Positions 26,085-37,568 of a stretch of DNA of 64,000 bases are shown one piece after another (position 1 is the stretch's first letter; each line of letters opens with the position of its first letter). The position numbers were made by a program, and so were the translations under genes. The notes under the pieces were generated by a model, which was given only the letters and a program-made list of their open reading frames with translations, was not told where the DNA came from and ran no database searches. Source of the DNA: Pseudomonas sp. 7SR1 (GTDB lineage Bacteria; Pseudomonadota; Gammaproteobacteria; Pseudomonadales; Pseudomonadaceae); NCBI RefSeq assembly GCF_900156465.1, contig NZ_LT707064.1:3008501-3072500 (forward strand), in the 5' to 3' direction.

Positions 26085-26302
26085 GACGGGCTCGGGTCCT
26101 TGAGAACAAAAGGATATTAATAGCGAGTGGTGGGGTGAGATGCACTGATTGTTTTGCAAACACGGCAGTAAGCCGGTGTCCCCCGACTCGCCTGGCAACC
26201 TGTGGCGAGAGACTGTGCTTTCGCTGGCTTGCGGGGCAATCCCGATGCCAGGTGCAAGAAGTCCTTAACGCGCCTACATCCAACGGTGCTTTCTGATCCA
26301 AT

Positions 26303-26336
26303 GAAAAAGGGCTGCCTAATGGCAGCCCTTTGTTTT
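26303..26336 (-). terminator. Rho-independent terminator of nrdB
   Basis: Minus-strand stem AAAGGGCTGCC/GGCAGCCCTTT with a T-run, 14 bp after the nrdB stop. Confidence 0.85.
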
Positions 26337-26349
26337 GTCGTGAGAGAAC

Positions 26350-27597
26350 TCAGTCCCAGCTAAGCGCGCCGCCGGTTTGGTATTCAATCACCCGAGTCTC
26401 AAAGAAATTCTTCTCTTTCTTCAAGTCCATGATCTCGCTCATCCAAGGGAACGGGTTAGTCGTGCCTGGATACTCTTCTTTCAGACCAATCTGCGACAGG
26501 CGACGGTTGGCGATGAACTTCAGATAGTCTTCCATCATCGCCGCGTTCATGCCCAACACGCCGCGAGGCATGGTGTCGCGGGCGTATTCGATCTCCAGCT
26601 GCGTACCCTGCAGGATCATCTGGGTCGCTTCTTCCTTCATCTCGGCATCCCACAGGTGCGGGTTTTCGATCTTGATCTGGTTGATCACGTCGATGCCGAA
26701 GTTCAGGTGCATGGATTCGTCGCGCAGGATGTATTGGAACTGCTCGGCGACGCCGGTCATTTTGTTGCGCCGGCCCATGGAGAGGATCTGGGTGAAGCCG
26801 CAGTAGAAGAAGATGCCTTCCAGGACGCAGTAGTAGGCGATCAGGTTGCGCAGCAGCTCCTTGTCGGTTTCCGGGGTGCCGGTCTGGAACGTCGGGTCGG
26901 AGATGGAGCGGGTGTATTTCAGGCCCCAGGCGGCTTTTTTCGCCACCGATGGGATCTCGTGGTACATGTTGAAGATCTCGCCTTCATCCATGGCCAGCGA
27001 TTCGATGCAGTACTGGTAGGCGTGGGTGTGGATCGCCTCTTCGAACGCCTGGCGCAGGATGTACTGGCGGCATTCCGGGTTGGTGATCAGGCGATACACG
27101 GCCAGGACCAGGTTGTTGGCCACCAGGGAGTCGGCGGTGGAGAAGAAGCCCAGGTTGCGCATCACGATGCGGCGTTCGTCGTCGGTCAGGCCTTCCGGGT
27201 TTTTCCAGAGGGCGATGTCGGCGGTCATGTTGACTTCTTGCGGCATCCAGTGGTTTGCGCAACCGTCCAGGTACTTCTGCCAGGCCCAGTCGTACTTGAA
27301 AGGCACGAGCTGGTTGAGGTCGGCGCGGCAGTTGATCATGCGCTTTTCATCGACGGCGACGCGGGCGGAGGCGCCTTCGAGTTCGGCGAGGCCTTCGGCG
27401 ATGTCGAGTTTGTCGAGGGCGGCCTTGGCGCGAATGATCGCCGCCGAGTCGCTGGCCGTCACGGCGCGCGCTTCCAGTGCGGCGGCACCGCCGGCACTGT
27501 CGAGGCGGTCCATGTTGGCTTCAGAAGCGTGGCCGGCGTTGGTGCTTTTTACAGCAACTTCGCCGTCTTCTTTGTCGAATTCGTCCCAGCTCAGCAT
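26350..27597 (-). CDS. nrdB: Ribonucleotide reductase class Ia beta subunit
   Basis: 415 residues. Di-iron ligands and the radical Tyr are seen in [12 protein letters not shown] (E, H and Y in E. coli NrdB order), with DESMHLNFG giving later ligands. The first 90 residues before [19 protein letters not shown] are an extra Ala-rich extension, usual in Pseudomonas NrdB. It makes deoxyribonucleotides with NrdA. ATG 27597 ([12 protein letters not shown]). nrdA is not in the adjacent sequence, which is unusual, since the two are normally neighbours or close. Confidence 0.93.
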   Translation of the reverse strand: MLSWDEFDKEDGEVAVKSTNAGHASEANMDRLDSAGGAAALEARAVTASDSAAIIRAKAALDKLDIAEGLAELEGASARVAVDEKRMINCRADLNQLVPFKYDWAWQKYLDGCANHWMPQEVNMTADIALWKNPEGLTDDERRIVMRNLGFFSTADSLVANNLVLAVYRLITNPECRQYILRQAFEEAIHTHAYQYCIESLAMDEGEIFNMYHEIPSVAKKAAWGLKYTRSISDPTFQTGTPETDKELLRNLIAYYCVLEGIFFYCGFTQILSMGRRNKMTGVAEQFQYILRDESMHLNFGIDVINQIKIENPHLWDAEMKEEATQMILQGTQLEIEYARDTMPRGVLGMNAAMMEDYLKFIANRRLSQIGLKEEYPGTTNPFPWMSEIMDLKKEKNFFETRVIEYQTGGALSWD

Positions 27598-28098
27598 GAC
27601 GTGTCGTCTCCTGCGTGAGGGCCAGATGCCCGGTGAAGGCCTACTGGCCGCGTTGGATCTTGGAAAATCGTTTGTTGCAGCAGCTGACGCAGGCAATAAA
27701 CAGAAAAATGTACGGGTCATGCCGAAGCGGCTGTGAACGCGAAGAGGCAATGTGCCTTTGCGTAGGCTTCAGGCTGGCTTGATCCCCTGTAAGGGAATAT
27801 TGCAGGCCCGTTTAAGGCGGCATTATAAGGACTTTTTTGCCTACGTGGTGCGGCGAAATCGCCCACGGAGGAGGTGGCGGGGTGGCATATCCGCGTCGGA
27901 GCGAGAGTTTACAAGGCTTGCGTCAGGAAAGGACCACTGAAGATTTTTTTTGCATGGGTCGAATGGCGAGAGGTTTTGATCAAAAAACGATCTATTTTTG
28001 CGGTTTTGCACTACATGTTGTGTTTGTTGAGGGTTTTCGACGGTCCCAGACACAACCCGGCCCGACCGGAGTCGGGCCTTGGAAACTGCCAATAATGA
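27598..28098. other. Intergenic region upstream of nrdB
   Basis: 500 bp with no convincing gene. It must hold the nrdB promoter; I see no clear NrdR box. A stem GGCCCGAC/GTCGGGCC at 28058-28078 lies after the next minus-strand gene and may be its terminator, although no T-run follows. Confidence 0.5.
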
Positions 28099-28314
28099 TC
28101 AATCGATGCGCGCCGAATCGGTGCGGTCGCTGCCATCGGCAGCGACGCTCGTCGAAGCGGTGTGGTCGTTGGCATTGGTGGCGACCGTGGCGCTGTTCGA
28201 GAGGTTGTAGCGATCGATAGCGACGGCGGAACCGGTGTGATCGAAGCCGTCGGCGGCGAAGCCATGGCTGGCCAGTACGGACAGGGTCAAGGCGCAGAAC
28301 AGTTTGCTTTTCAT
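28099..28314 (-). CDS. Small exported repeat protein
   Basis: 71 residues: a signal peptide (MKSKLFCALTLSVLASHGFA) and a mature part of about 50 residues built from an imperfect repeat of the form ADGxDxTxSxxxA (ADGFDHTGSAVA, NDHTASTSVA, ADGSDRTDSA). ATG 28314 has AGGAG upstream. It lies 31 bp after the DUF2790 gene, so the two small exported proteins are probably co-expressed. Function unknown. Confidence 0.6.
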   Translation of the reverse strand: MKSKLFCALTLSVLASHGFAADGFDHTGSAVAIDRYNLSNSATVATNANDHTASTSVAADGSDRTDSARID

Positions 28315-28345
28315 GGTGGTTGCTCCTGGTTCGTTCACACGTCGG

Positions 28346-28609
28346 TCAGCCGTTGGAGCAACCGTTGCCCATGATGCTGTAGCGAAGGATGTGGAGCTGG
28401 CCCTTCGAATCTTCGTATTCCATCTTCGCCGGGACCACTTCGCAGACGTTCGGAATCTCGCTCATGTAAATGACTTTGGCGATGTCCAGGTGGGTGGAGT
28501 AGGTGTACTCCTCGATGGCCGGTTGTTGCTGTGCGACATCGGTCGGGACCTCGTCTGCCATTGCGCTGGCGCAAAGACTGCCGAGGACCAGGACCCATAG
28601 AGCTTTCAT
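28346..28609 (-). CDS. DUF2790 exported small protein
   Basis: 87 residues: signal peptide (cut near SAMA), then the DUF2790 pattern EYTYSTHLDIAKVI...EIPNVCEVVPAKMEYEDSKGQLHILRYSIMGNGCSNG with two Cys that may form a disulfide. The family is common in Pseudomonas in several copies per genome and often responds to metals or stress; its role is unknown. ATG 28609 has AAAGGTG upstream. Confidence 0.8.
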   Translation of the reverse strand: MKALWVLVLGSLCASAMADEVPTDVAQQQPAIEEYTYSTHLDIAKVIYMSEIPNVCEVVPAKMEYEDSKGQLHILRYSIMGNGCSNG

Positions 28610-28618
28610 CTGATTCAC

Positions 28619-29036
28619 CTTTCTTGAGGTCGAGTGGGTTCACGCAACCTTTTTGGGGTTGCGTGTGGAGCTGGGTTTGGAAGTTGGATTAACGGCCTTC
28701 GTGGGGGCTGTGTTGCGTTAATCGTGTTTGCCGGTTGGCGAGATGGATTCTAGGGAGCCGGGCCGGACGCAAACAGACCGGGTTTTGATAAACACTTTTG
28801 GTTGATTTGGTAATAATCGCCGGGAACGGGGCGCTGTCTGCGGCCAATGGTCTGGATCACCGACGCTGTGGCGAGCACGCCCGTTGTCATAGGGAAGTGC
28901 TCTGAAAACGGGCCTCGGGAGGGATTACCGACACTTTGTAGGGACTTGTTACTACCATCGTCGAATGGTTCCATAGGCCCGCGCCGAGCTACAACGGACC
29001 CATACAAAAACAACTATTGTCACCGAGGTAAGAAAG
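28619..29036. other. Intergenic region upstream of acs
   Basis: About 420 bp between two divergent transcripts. A stem CACGCAACC/GGTTGCGTG lies at 28641-28665. Promoters for both directions must be here; I see no clear sigma-54 site. Confidence 0.5.
29006..29013 (+). promoter_or_regulatory. Candidate Hfq/Crc site before acs
   Basis: AAAAACAA fits AANAANAA and lies about 23 nt before the acs ATG. acs genes are known to be under catabolite repression in Pseudomonas. Confidence 0.4.
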
Positions 29037-30992
29037 ATGAGTGCGGCTTCCCTGTATCCCGTTCGTCCCGAGGTAGCGGCCAGTACGCTGACTGACGAGG
29101 CGACCTACAAGGCCATGTACCAGCAGTCGGTGGTCAACCCGGATGGTTTCTGGCGCGAGCAGGCCAAGCGCCTCGACTGGATCAAGCCGTTCACCACGGT
29201 GAAGCAGACATCCTTCGACGATCACCACGTCGACATCAAGTGGTTCGCCGATGGCACCCTGAACGTGTCCTACAACTGCCTCGACCGCCATCTGGCCGAG
29301 CGCGGTGACCAGGTGGCGATCATCTGGGAGGGCGACGACCCTGCCGAGAGCCGCAAGATCACTTATCGCGAGCTGCATGAAGAAGTGTGCAAGTTCGCCA
29401 ACGCCCTGCGTGGCCAGGACGTGCACCGCGGCGACGTAGTGACGATCTACATGCCGATGATTCCCGAGGCCGTGGTCGCCATGCTGGCCTGTGCCCGGAT
29501 CGGCGCGATCCACTCGGTGGTATTCGGTGGCTTCTCCCCCGAGGCGCTGGCCGGCCGGATCATCGACTGCAGGTCCAAAGTGGTGATCACTGCCGACGAA
29601 GGCATTCGTGCCGGCAAGAAGATCCCCCTCAAGGCCAACGTCGACGATGCGCTGACCAACCCGGAAACCAGCAGCATCCAGAAAGTCATCGTGTGCAAGC
29701 GCACCGCTGGCAACATCAAGTGGAACCAGCACCGCGACATCTGGTACGAAGACTTGATGAAGGTGGCGGGTACCGTTTGCGCGCCGAAGGAGATGGGTGC
29801 CGAAGAGGCGCTGTTCATCCTCTATACCTCCGGTTCCACCGGCAAGCCCAAGGGGGTGCAGCACACCACCGCCGGCTACTTGCTGTATGCGGCCCTGACC
29901 CACGAGCGCGTGTTCGACTACAAGCCGGGCGAGATCTACTGGTGCACCGCCGACGTCGGCTGGGTCACCGGCCACAGCTACATCGTCTATGGACCGCTGG
30001 CCAATGGCGCGACCACCTTGCTGTTCGAAGGCGTGCCGAACTATCCGGACATCACCCGCGTCGCGCAGGTCATCGACAAGCACAAGGTCAATATCCTCTA
30101 CACCGCGCCGACCGCCATCCGCGCGATGATGGCTTCGGGTACCGCCGCTGTCGACGGTGCCGATGGCAGCAGCCTGCGCCTGTTGGGGTCGGTGGGCGAG
30201 CCGATCAACCCGGAAGCCTGGGACTGGTACTACAAGAACGTGGGCAAGGAGCGTTGCCCGATCGTCGACACCTGGTGGCAGACCGAAACCGGTGGCGTGC
30301 TGATCAGCCCGTTGCCAGGTGCCACAGCCTTGAAGCCGGGTTCGGCCACGCGGCCATTCTTCGGCGTGGTACCGGCGTTGGTGGACAACCTCGGCAACCT
30401 GATCGAAGGCGCCGCCGAAGGCAACCTGGTGATCCTCGATTCGTGGCCAGGCCAGGCGCGGACGCTGTACGGCGACCATGACCGTTTCGTCGATACCTAC
30501 TTCAAGACCTTCAGCGGCATGTACTTCACCGGTGACGGTGCGCGTCGTGATGAGGATGGGTACTACTGGATCACCGGTCGGGTGGACGACGTGCTCAACG
30601 TATCCGGCCACCGCATGGGCACCGCCGAGATCGAAAGCGCCATGGTCGCCCACCCGAAAGTCGCCGAAGCGGCGGTGGTCGGTGTGCCGCACGACATCAA
30701 GGGGCAGGGCATCTATGTCTACGTCACCCTGAATGCCGGCGAGGAAACCAGCGAGGCCCTGCGCCTGGAACTGAAGAACTGGGTGCGCAAGGAGATCGGC
30801 CCGATTGCGTCGCCGGATGTGATTCAGTGGGCGCCGGGGCTGCCGAAAACCCGTTCGGGCAAGATCATGCGCCGTATCCTGCGCAAGATCGCTACGGCCG
30901 AATACGACAGCCTGGGTGATATCTCCACCCTGGCCGATCCGAGCGTAGTGGCGCACCTGATCGAGACCCACAAGACCATGAACGTCGCCTGA
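29037..30992 (+). CDS. acsA: Acetyl-CoA synthetase
   Basis: 651 residues, the usual length. Adenylate-forming motifs: [18 protein letters not shown] (P-loop), [41 protein letters not shown], and the C-terminal [11 protein letters not shown] with the Lys that is acetylated in relatives. It turns acetate, ATP and CoA into acetyl-CoA. The ATG follows GAGGTAAGAAAG. It is a single-gene unit with its own terminator. Confidence 0.95.
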   Translation: MSAASLYPVRPEVAASTLTDEATYKAMYQQSVVNPDGFWREQAKRLDWIKPFTTVKQTSFDDHHVDIKWFADGTLNVSYNCLDRHLAERGDQVAIIWEGDDPAESRKITYRELHEEVCKFANALRGQDVHRGDVVTIYMPMIPEAVVAMLACARIGAIHSVVFGGFSPEALAGRIIDCRSKVVITADEGIRAGKKIPLKANVDDALTNPETSSIQKVIVCKRTAGNIKWNQHRDIWYEDLMKVAGTVCAPKEMGAEEALFILYTSGSTGKPKGVQHTTAGYLLYAALTHERVFDYKPGEIYWCTADVGWVTGHSYIVYGPLANGATTLLFEGVPNYPDITRVAQVIDKHKVNILYTAPTAIRAMMASGTAAVDGADGSSLRLLGSVGEPINPEAWDWYYKNVGKERCPIVDTWWQTETGGVLISPLPGATALKPGSATRPFFGVVPALVDNLGNLIEGAAEGNLVILDSWPGQARTLYGDHDRFVDTYFKTFSGMYFTGDGARRDEDGYYWITGRVDDVLNVSGHRMGTAEIESAMVAHPKVAEAAVVGVPHDIKGQGIYVYVTLNAGEETSEALRLELKNWVRKEIGPIASPDVIQWAPGLPKTRSGKIMRRILRKIATAEYDSLGDISTLADPSVVAHLIETHKTMNVA

Positions 30993-31010
30993 CGGTAATC
31001 CGTAACACCG

Positions 31011-31046
31011 AAAAGCCCCGCCCGGTTTTGCCGAGCGGGGCTTTTT
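31011..31046 (+). terminator. Rho-independent terminator of acs
   Basis: Stem AAAAGCCCCGC/GCGGGGCTTTT followed by T, 18 bp after the stop. Confidence 0.88.
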
Positions 31047-31109
31047 CGTGGGGCTGGCGCGCGCCCTCGCCACAGGTCAGGTGTTCGAGTGACTGCGGTG
31101 CCTGGTTTT

Positions 31110-31153
31110 GGGGCTGCTTCGCAGCCCGCAGGAGCAAGCTCCCTCGCCACAGG
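31110..31153. repeat. REP-like variant
   Basis: GGGCTGCTTCGCAGCCC followed by GGAGCAAGCTCC and CTCGCCACAGG, a second type of intergenic palindrome, downstream of acs. Confidence 0.6.
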
Positions 31154-31634
31154 TTCGGCGAATGAATAAATATCGGCGTTTGAAGCAGGAGGTGTCTGAG
31201 CGTTACCGGTGTTTTGAAATGTGTAACCAAAGGCGCCACAACGGGGCGATGTGAAACGTGAAGCCCCGTCATAGGGCGGCTTCGGGCGTCTTGTAAAATA
31301 AGGCGACACGCTGTGCTTGCCGGATTAGAAGGGTTTGCCAATAATGGGCCCGCAATTTGCAGCATGGATCGGTTCCCCTTCTTTTGCTCTTGCATGAATT
31401 TGCGGAGCTGTCAATGTGCTCAAACAGCTTTCTCGGTGCTTCTGTAATTTGTTGTCGCATTGAAGAAATATCGGCTTCCGACCTGTCGTTAGAATGCCGA
31501 TCACTCGCTCGTCGTGGCCTGCGTTGAATAAAACGTGGGCTTCCTAGGACGCAGCACCTGAGTTCGTTTTACCCATTCGCATATTGGGCTGTTGCTCACT
31601 CTGCCGTTTTGCCCTTTACCGATGGAGTCCCAAG
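31154..31634. other. Intergenic region upstream of aotJ
   Basis: 480 bp, AT-richer than its neighbours, no convincing gene. It holds the aot promoter and one ArgR-type half-site (31453). Confidence 0.5.
31453..31473 (+). promoter_or_regulatory. ArgR-type half-site upstream of aotJ
   Basis: TGTCGC-N8-AA-N5 matches the half-site known for the AraC-type ArgR of P. aeruginosa. A looser TGTCGT follows at 31484. About 180 bp before the aotJ start. Confidence 0.4.
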
Positions 31635-32408
31635 ATGAAGAAACTTGTGCTGCTTGGCGCCCTGGCACTGTCCGTGCTGTCCCTGTCGTCGTTCGCCGAT
31701 GAGAAACCGCTGAAGATCGGTATCGAGGCGGCTTATCCTCCGTTCGCCTCGAAAGCCCCGGACGGCAGCATCGTCGGTTTCGACTACGACATCGGCAATG
31801 CGCTGTGCGAAGAGATGAAGGTCAAGTGTGTGTGGGTCGAGCAGGAGTTCGATGGCCTGATTCCCGCCTTGAAGGTGCGCAAGATCGACGCGATCCTGTC
31901 CTCCATGTCCATCACTGAAGATCGCAAGAAGTCCGTCGACTTCACCAACAAGTACTACAACACTCCGGCTCGCCTGGTGATGAAGTCCGGTACCCAGGTC
32001 AGCGAAAGCCTGGCCGAGCTCAAGGGCAAGAACATTGGCGTGCAGCGCGGCTCGATCCACGAGCGTTTCGCTCGCGAAGTCCTGGCCCCGCTGGGTGCCG
32101 AGATCAAGCCGTACGGCTCGCAGAACGAGATCTACCTGGATGTTTCCGCAGGTCGTCTCGACGGTACCGTGGCCGATGCCACCCTGCTGGATGACGGTTT
32201 CCTCAAGACCGACGCCGGCAAGGGGTTCGCCTTCGTGGGCCCGGCCTTCACCGACGAGAAATACTTCGGCGACGGTATCGGCATCGCGGTTCGCAAGGGT
32301 GATGCGCTGAAAGACAAGATCAATGGCGCGATCGCTGCCATTCGCGAAAATGGCAAGTACAAGCAAATCCAGGACAAGTACTTCGCCTTCGACATCTACG
32401 GCAAGTAA
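31635..32408 (+). CDS. aotJ: Arginine/ornithine ABC transporter binding protein
   Basis: 257 residues. Signal peptide cut near SFA-DEKPL, then a type 3 periplasmic binding protein: [51 protein letters not shown]. It captures arginine and ornithine. ATG 31635 has GGAG upstream. It starts the aotJQMP operon followed by argR, as in P. aeruginosa. Confidence 0.93.
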   Translation: MKKLVLLGALALSVLSLSSFADEKPLKIGIEAAYPPFASKAPDGSIVGFDYDIGNALCEEMKVKCVWVEQEFDGLIPALKVRKIDAILSSMSITEDRKKSVDFTNKYYNTPARLVMKSGTQVSESLAELKGKNIGVQRGSIHERFAREVLAPLGAEIKPYGSQNEIYLDVSAGRLDGTVADATLLDDGFLKTDAGKGFAFVGPAFTDEKYFGDGIGIAVRKGDALKDKINGAIAAIRENGKYKQIQDKYFAFDIYGK

Positions 32409-32498
32409 TACCGTCCCGCTACTCGGGCGAAATGGCGCAAGCAACAGGCTCCCTGCGGTTTGCGCCATTTTTTCATCCCACTTTCGAGGACCTGAATC

Positions 32499-33188
32499 AT
32501 GTTGAAAGGCTACGGGGCTGTCATCCTCGATGGCGCATGGTTGACGCTTCAGCTCGCCTTGTCGTCCATGGCTCTGGCCATCGTCCTGGGGCTGATCGGC
32601 GTCGCGTTGCGGCTCTCGCCGGTGCGCTGGCTGGCTTGGCTGGGCGACCTGTATTCCACGGTCATCCGGGGTATCCCCGACCTGGTGCTGATCCTGCTGA
32701 TCTTCTACGGTGGCCAGGATCTGCTCAACCGTGTCGCGCCGCTGCTCGGGTATGACGACTACATCGACCTGAACCCGCTGGCGGCCGGCATCGGCACCCT
32801 GGGCTTCATCTTCGGTGCGTACCTGTCGGAAACCTTTCGTGGTGCGTTCATGGCGATTCCCAAGGGCCAGGCCGAGGCGGGCATGGCGTATGGCATGAGC
32901 GGCGTCCAGGTGTTTTTCCGGGTGCTGGTGCCGCAGATGATTCGCCTGGCGATTCCGGGCTTCACCAACAATTGGCTGGTGTTGACCAAGGCTACCGCAC
33001 TGATCTCGGTGGTGGGCCTGCAAGACATGATGTTCAAGGCCAAGCAGGCGGCGGATGCCACTCGCGAGCCTTTTACCTTCTTCCTGGCAGTGGCGGCGAT
33101 GTATCTGGTGATCACCAGTGTCTCGTTGCTGGCATTGCGTCACCTCGAGAAGCGCTACTCGGTAGGCGTAAGGGCGGCTGATCTATGA
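32499..33188 (+). CDS. aotQ: Arginine/ornithine ABC permease AotQ
   Basis: 229 residues, five membrane helices, with the HisQ/HisM permease pattern (YSTVIRGIPDLVLILLIFYGGQ; EAAR-like loop in AIPKGQAEAGMAYGMSGVQVF). It pairs with AotM; they overlap by 4 bp (ATGA). Confidence 0.92.
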   Translation: MLKGYGAVILDGAWLTLQLALSSMALAIVLGLIGVALRLSPVRWLAWLGDLYSTVIRGIPDLVLILLIFYGGQDLLNRVAPLLGYDDYIDLNPLAAGIGTLGFIFGAYLSETFRGAFMAIPKGQAEAGMAYGMSGVQVFFRVLVPQMIRLAIPGFTNNWLVLTKATALISVVGLQDMMFKAKQAADATREPFTFFLAVAAMYLVITSVSLLALRHLEKRYSVGVRAADL

Positions 33189-33883
33189 TCTTCGACTACA
33201 ACGTCATCTTCGATGCCTTGCCGCTGTACTTCAGTGGCCTGCTGACCACGCTCAAGCTGCTGGCCCTGTCGTTGTTCTTCGGCCTGCTGGCGGCGTTGCC
33301 CCTGGGGCTGATGCGGGTGTCCAAGCAGCCCATCGTCAATATGACGGCCTGGCTCTACACCTATGTGATTCGCGGCACCCCGATGCTGGTGCAGCTGTTC
33401 CTGATCTACTACGGGCTGGCGCAGTTCGAGATCGTACGCGAAAGCTTCCTCTGGCCGTGGCTGTCCAGTGCGACCTTCTGTGCATGCCTGGCATTCGCCA
33501 TCAATACCAGTGCCTACACCGCCGAGATCATCGCCGGCAGCCTGCGGGCCACGCCTAACGGCGAGATCGAAGCGGCCAAGGCCATGGGCATGTCGCGCTA
33601 CAAGCTGTATCGCCGGATCCTGCTGCCGTCGGCCCTGCGTCGGGCGCTGCCGCAATACAGCAACGAGGTGATCATGATGCTGCAGACCACCAGCCTGGCG
33701 TCCATCGTGACCCTGATCGACATCACCGGCGCCGCGCGCACGGTGAACGCCCAGTATTACCTGCCTTTCGAGGCTTACATCACGGCCGGTGCCTTCTACC
33801 TGTGCCTGACCTTCATCCTGGTGCGCCTGTTCAAGCTGGCCGAGCGTCGCTGGCTGAGTTACCTGGCCCCGCGCAAGCACTGA
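33185..33883 (+). CDS. aotM: Arginine/ornithine ABC permease AotM
   Basis: 232 residues, five membrane helices, HisM-like (YTYVIRGTPMLVQLFLIYYGLAQ; ATPNGEIEAAKAMGMSRYKLYRRILLPSALR, the EAA loop that contacts the ATPase). ATGA overlap with aotQ. In P. aeruginosa a further gene, aotO, lies between aotM and aotP; here the gap is only 56 bp. Confidence 0.92.
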   Translation: MIFDYNVIFDALPLYFSGLLTTLKLLALSLFFGLLAALPLGLMRVSKQPIVNMTAWLYTYVIRGTPMLVQLFLIYYGLAQFEIVRESFLWPWLSSATFCACLAFAINTSAYTAEIIAGSLRATPNGEIEAAKAMGMSRYKLYRRILLPSALRRALPQYSNEVIMMLQTTSLASIVTLIDITGAARTVNAQYYLPFEAYITAGAFYLCLTFILVRLFKLAERRWLSYLAPRKH

Positions 33884-33939
33884 TAACGCATCGACCCGCT
33901 CGACTGCTCAACGACTGACGTTTTGTGAGAACCGACCGC

Positions 33940-34704
33940 ATGTACAAGCTTGAAGTCCAAGACCTGCATAAACGCTATGGCAGTCACGAAGTGCTCAAGG
34001 GCGTGTCCCTGAAGGCCGCCGCCGGGGATGTCATCAGCATCATCGGCTCCAGTGGCTCCGGCAAGAGTACATTCCTGCGTTGCATCAACCTGCTCGAGCA
34101 GCCTCACGCCGGCAAGATCCTGCTCAACAACGAAGAGCTGAAGCTGGTAGCTGGCAAGGATGGCGCCTTGAAGGCCGCTGACCCCAAGCAGCTGCAACGC
34201 ATGCGTTCGCGGTTGTCGATGGTGTTCCAGCATTTCAACCTGTGGTCCCATATGACTGCGCTGGAAAACATCATCGAGGCACCCGTGCATGTGCTGGGCG
34301 TGCCCAAGGCCGAGGCCCGGGAGAAAGCCGAGCATTACCTGAACAAGGTCGGCGTGGCCCATCGCAAGGACGCCTATCCGGGCCACATGTCCGGCGGCGA
34401 GCAGCAGCGCGTGGCGATCGCCCGCGCGTTGGCGATGGAGCCGGAAGTCATGCTGTTCGACGAGCCGACCTCGGCCCTCGACCCGGAACTGGTGGGCGAC
34501 GTGCTCAAGGTGATGCAGGCCCTGGCCCTGGAGGGTCGGACCATGGTGGTGGTGACCCATGAGATGGGTTTCGCCCGTGAGGTGTCGAACCAGCTGGTGT
34601 TCCTGCACAAGGGGATCGTCGAAGAAAGCGGCAACCCACGGGAAGTGCTGGTCAACCCGCAATCGGAGCGCCTGCAACAATTTCTTTCGGGCAGCCTCAA
34701 GTAA
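33940..34704 (+). CDS. aotP: Arginine/ornithine ABC transporter ATPase
   Basis: 254 residues. Walker A in GSSGSGKST, Q-loop VFQHFNLW, signature MSGGEQQRVAIARAL, Walker B VMLFDEPTSALDPE, and the switch His in VVVTHEMGFA. It drives import through AotQM. ATG 33940 (MYKLEVQDLHKRYG) is the family start. Confidence 0.94.
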   Translation: MYKLEVQDLHKRYGSHEVLKGVSLKAAAGDVISIIGSSGSGKSTFLRCINLLEQPHAGKILLNNEELKLVAGKDGALKAADPKQLQRMRSRLSMVFQHFNLWSHMTALENIIEAPVHVLGVPKAEAREKAEHYLNKVGVAHRKDAYPGHMSGGEQQRVAIARALAMEPEVMLFDEPTSALDPELVGDVLKVMQALALEGRTMVVVTHEMGFAREVSNQLVFLHKGIVEESGNPREVLVNPQSERLQQFLSGSLK

Positions 34705-34817
34705 TCGCTCCCGTTACGCCGCTGATTTGGGTCATGCTGAGCACCAAGTGCCAGATGGTCTAATTTGGTTGCAGCCGCTTTTGGCTTTAACACTGTTTTC
34801 GCTTCGGATTGCCCGAC

Positions 34818-35798
34818 ATGACTGCCCATCGAATTGGTTTCCTGATTTGGCCCAGCACTAAAGCCCTGACGCTGGCGCTGGCGGAGGAGGCCTTGCGTGT
34901 TGCTCAGCGGGTGCATCCGGAGGTGGCCTACGAACTCTCGTTCCTGCAGGCCGAGCCGCCGGTGGAGGGCACGTGGCAATTGCCGGGTGAACCCTGGGCG
35001 GGCAAGCTTGAAGGCCTGCAGAAGCTTTTCCTGCTGGCCGATGAGCCGCCGACCGCACTGGCCTCGAACCTGAGCAGCGCCCTCAAGCAATTGGTGCGTG
35101 CCGGCTGCGTGATCGGCGGGTTGTCCGCTGGCGTTTATCCCCTGGCCCAGTTGGGTCTGCTCGACGGTTATCGTGCAGCGGTGCATTGGCGCTGGCAGGA
35201 CGATTTTTCCGAGCGTTTCCCCAAGGTCATCGCCACCAGTCACCTGTTCGACTGGGATCGCGACCGACTGACCGCGTGTGGCGGCATGTCGGTGCTCGAC
35301 CTGTTGCTGGCGGTGCTGGCCCGGGATCACGGTGCCGAGCTCTCTGGCGCGGTGTCGGAAGAACTGGTGGTCGAGCGTATTCGCGAAGGTGGCGAGCGTC
35401 AGCGCATCCCGTTGCAGAACCGCCTCGGCTCCAGCCATCCGAAGCTCACCCAGGCCGTGCTGCTGATGGAAGCCAATATCGAAGAGCCGTTGACCACCGA
35501 CGAAATCGCCCAGCATGTCTGCGTATCCCGCCGGCAACTGGAGCGGATCTTCAAGCAATACCTCAATCGCGTGCCGAGTCAGTATTACCTGGAGCTGCGC
35601 CTGAACAAGGCCCGGCAGATGCTGATGCAGACCAGCAAATCCATCATCCAGATCGGCTTGTCCTGCGGTTTTTCCTCGGGGCCGCATTTCTCCAGCGCCT
35701 ATCGCAACTTCTTCGGTGCCACGCCGCGGGAAGATCGTAACCAGCGGCGCAGCAGCAATCCATTCGAGCTGTCTTCGGTGCCCTCCGAGCGCGGCTAG
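34818..35798 (+). CDS. argR: AraC-type arginine regulator ArgR
   Basis: 326 residues: a GATase1-like sensor domain (RIGFLIWPSTKALTLALAEEALR; GCVIGGLSAGVYPLAQLGLLDG) and a C-terminal AraC DNA-binding domain (TTDEIAQHVCVSRRQLERIFKQYLNRVPSQYYLELRLNKARQML; IIQIGLSCGFSSGPHFSSAYRNFFG). This is the Pseudomonas ArgR, unrelated to E. coli ArgR, that activates aot and aru genes when arginine is present. It lies between the two gene groups it controls. Confidence 0.93.
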   Translation: MTAHRIGFLIWPSTKALTLALAEEALRVAQRVHPEVAYELSFLQAEPPVEGTWQLPGEPWAGKLEGLQKLFLLADEPPTALASNLSSALKQLVRAGCVIGGLSAGVYPLAQLGLLDGYRAAVHWRWQDDFSERFPKVIATSHLFDWDRDRLTACGGMSVLDLLLAVLARDHGAELSGAVSEELVVERIREGGERQRIPLQNRLGSSHPKLTQAVLLMEANIEEPLTTDEIAQHVCVSRRQLERIFKQYLNRVPSQYYLELRLNKARQMLMQTSKSIIQIGLSCGFSSGPHFSSAYRNFFGATPREDRNQRRSSNPFELSSVPSERG

Positions 35799-35904
35799 GG
35801 CTGGCACACCAGCTGCTACAGCATCTGTGGTTGGGGGCTGGCACACCATCCTGTGGCCAGGGCTGGTACAGCATCTGTGGCTGACACGACACCCTGTGGC
35901 GAGG
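35798..35904. repeat. Imperfect tandem repeats
   Basis: GGCTGGCACACCA occurs twice and TACAGCATCTGTGG twice within about 100 bp after argR, in the order A-B-A-B with partial copies. Looks like a decayed short tandem array. Confidence 0.5.
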
Positions 35905-35987
35905 GCATTCCAGCAAGCAAGGGAAATGTGAGTGTCTCTGCCTCAAAGCCTGCGCCAACGTTTAAACTGCGCCTTTGCGACGCTATT

Positions 35988-37353
<1,366 letters not shown>

Positions 37354-37377
37354 TTCATTTCAATTGAACCGGGGCTA

Positions 37378-37470
37378 CTGTGGGAGCGAGCCTGCTCGCG
37401 AAAGCGGTGATTCGGCTTGCGTCAAGGTTGGATGTGCCACCGCCATCGCGAGCAAGCTCGCGCCCACAGG
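37378..37470. repeat. REPIN between aruC and aruF
   Basis: GTGGGAGCGAGCCTGCTCGCGA and its inverse about 48 bp apart, placed inside the aru operon. Confidence 0.85.
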
Positions 37471-37568
37471 GTGTGGTGGTGGCCTCCAGGCAGGCAGTGA
37501 GCCCGGTATTTTTTTCCGAATCTCGACCTCCCGGTCGAACCGTTTATTTCAAGTTAAGGAGTGACACC

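Noticed and set aside
27598..28098. NrdR boxes before nrdB
   Set aside because: No pair of 16-bp boxes of the NrdR form could be found by eye.
28989..31073. 694-codon minus-strand frame across acs
   Set aside because: Antisense to acs; typical GC-shadow composition.
35798..35904. CRISPR-like repeats after argR
   Set aside because: Only two imperfect copies of each unit, unequal spacing, no cas genes.
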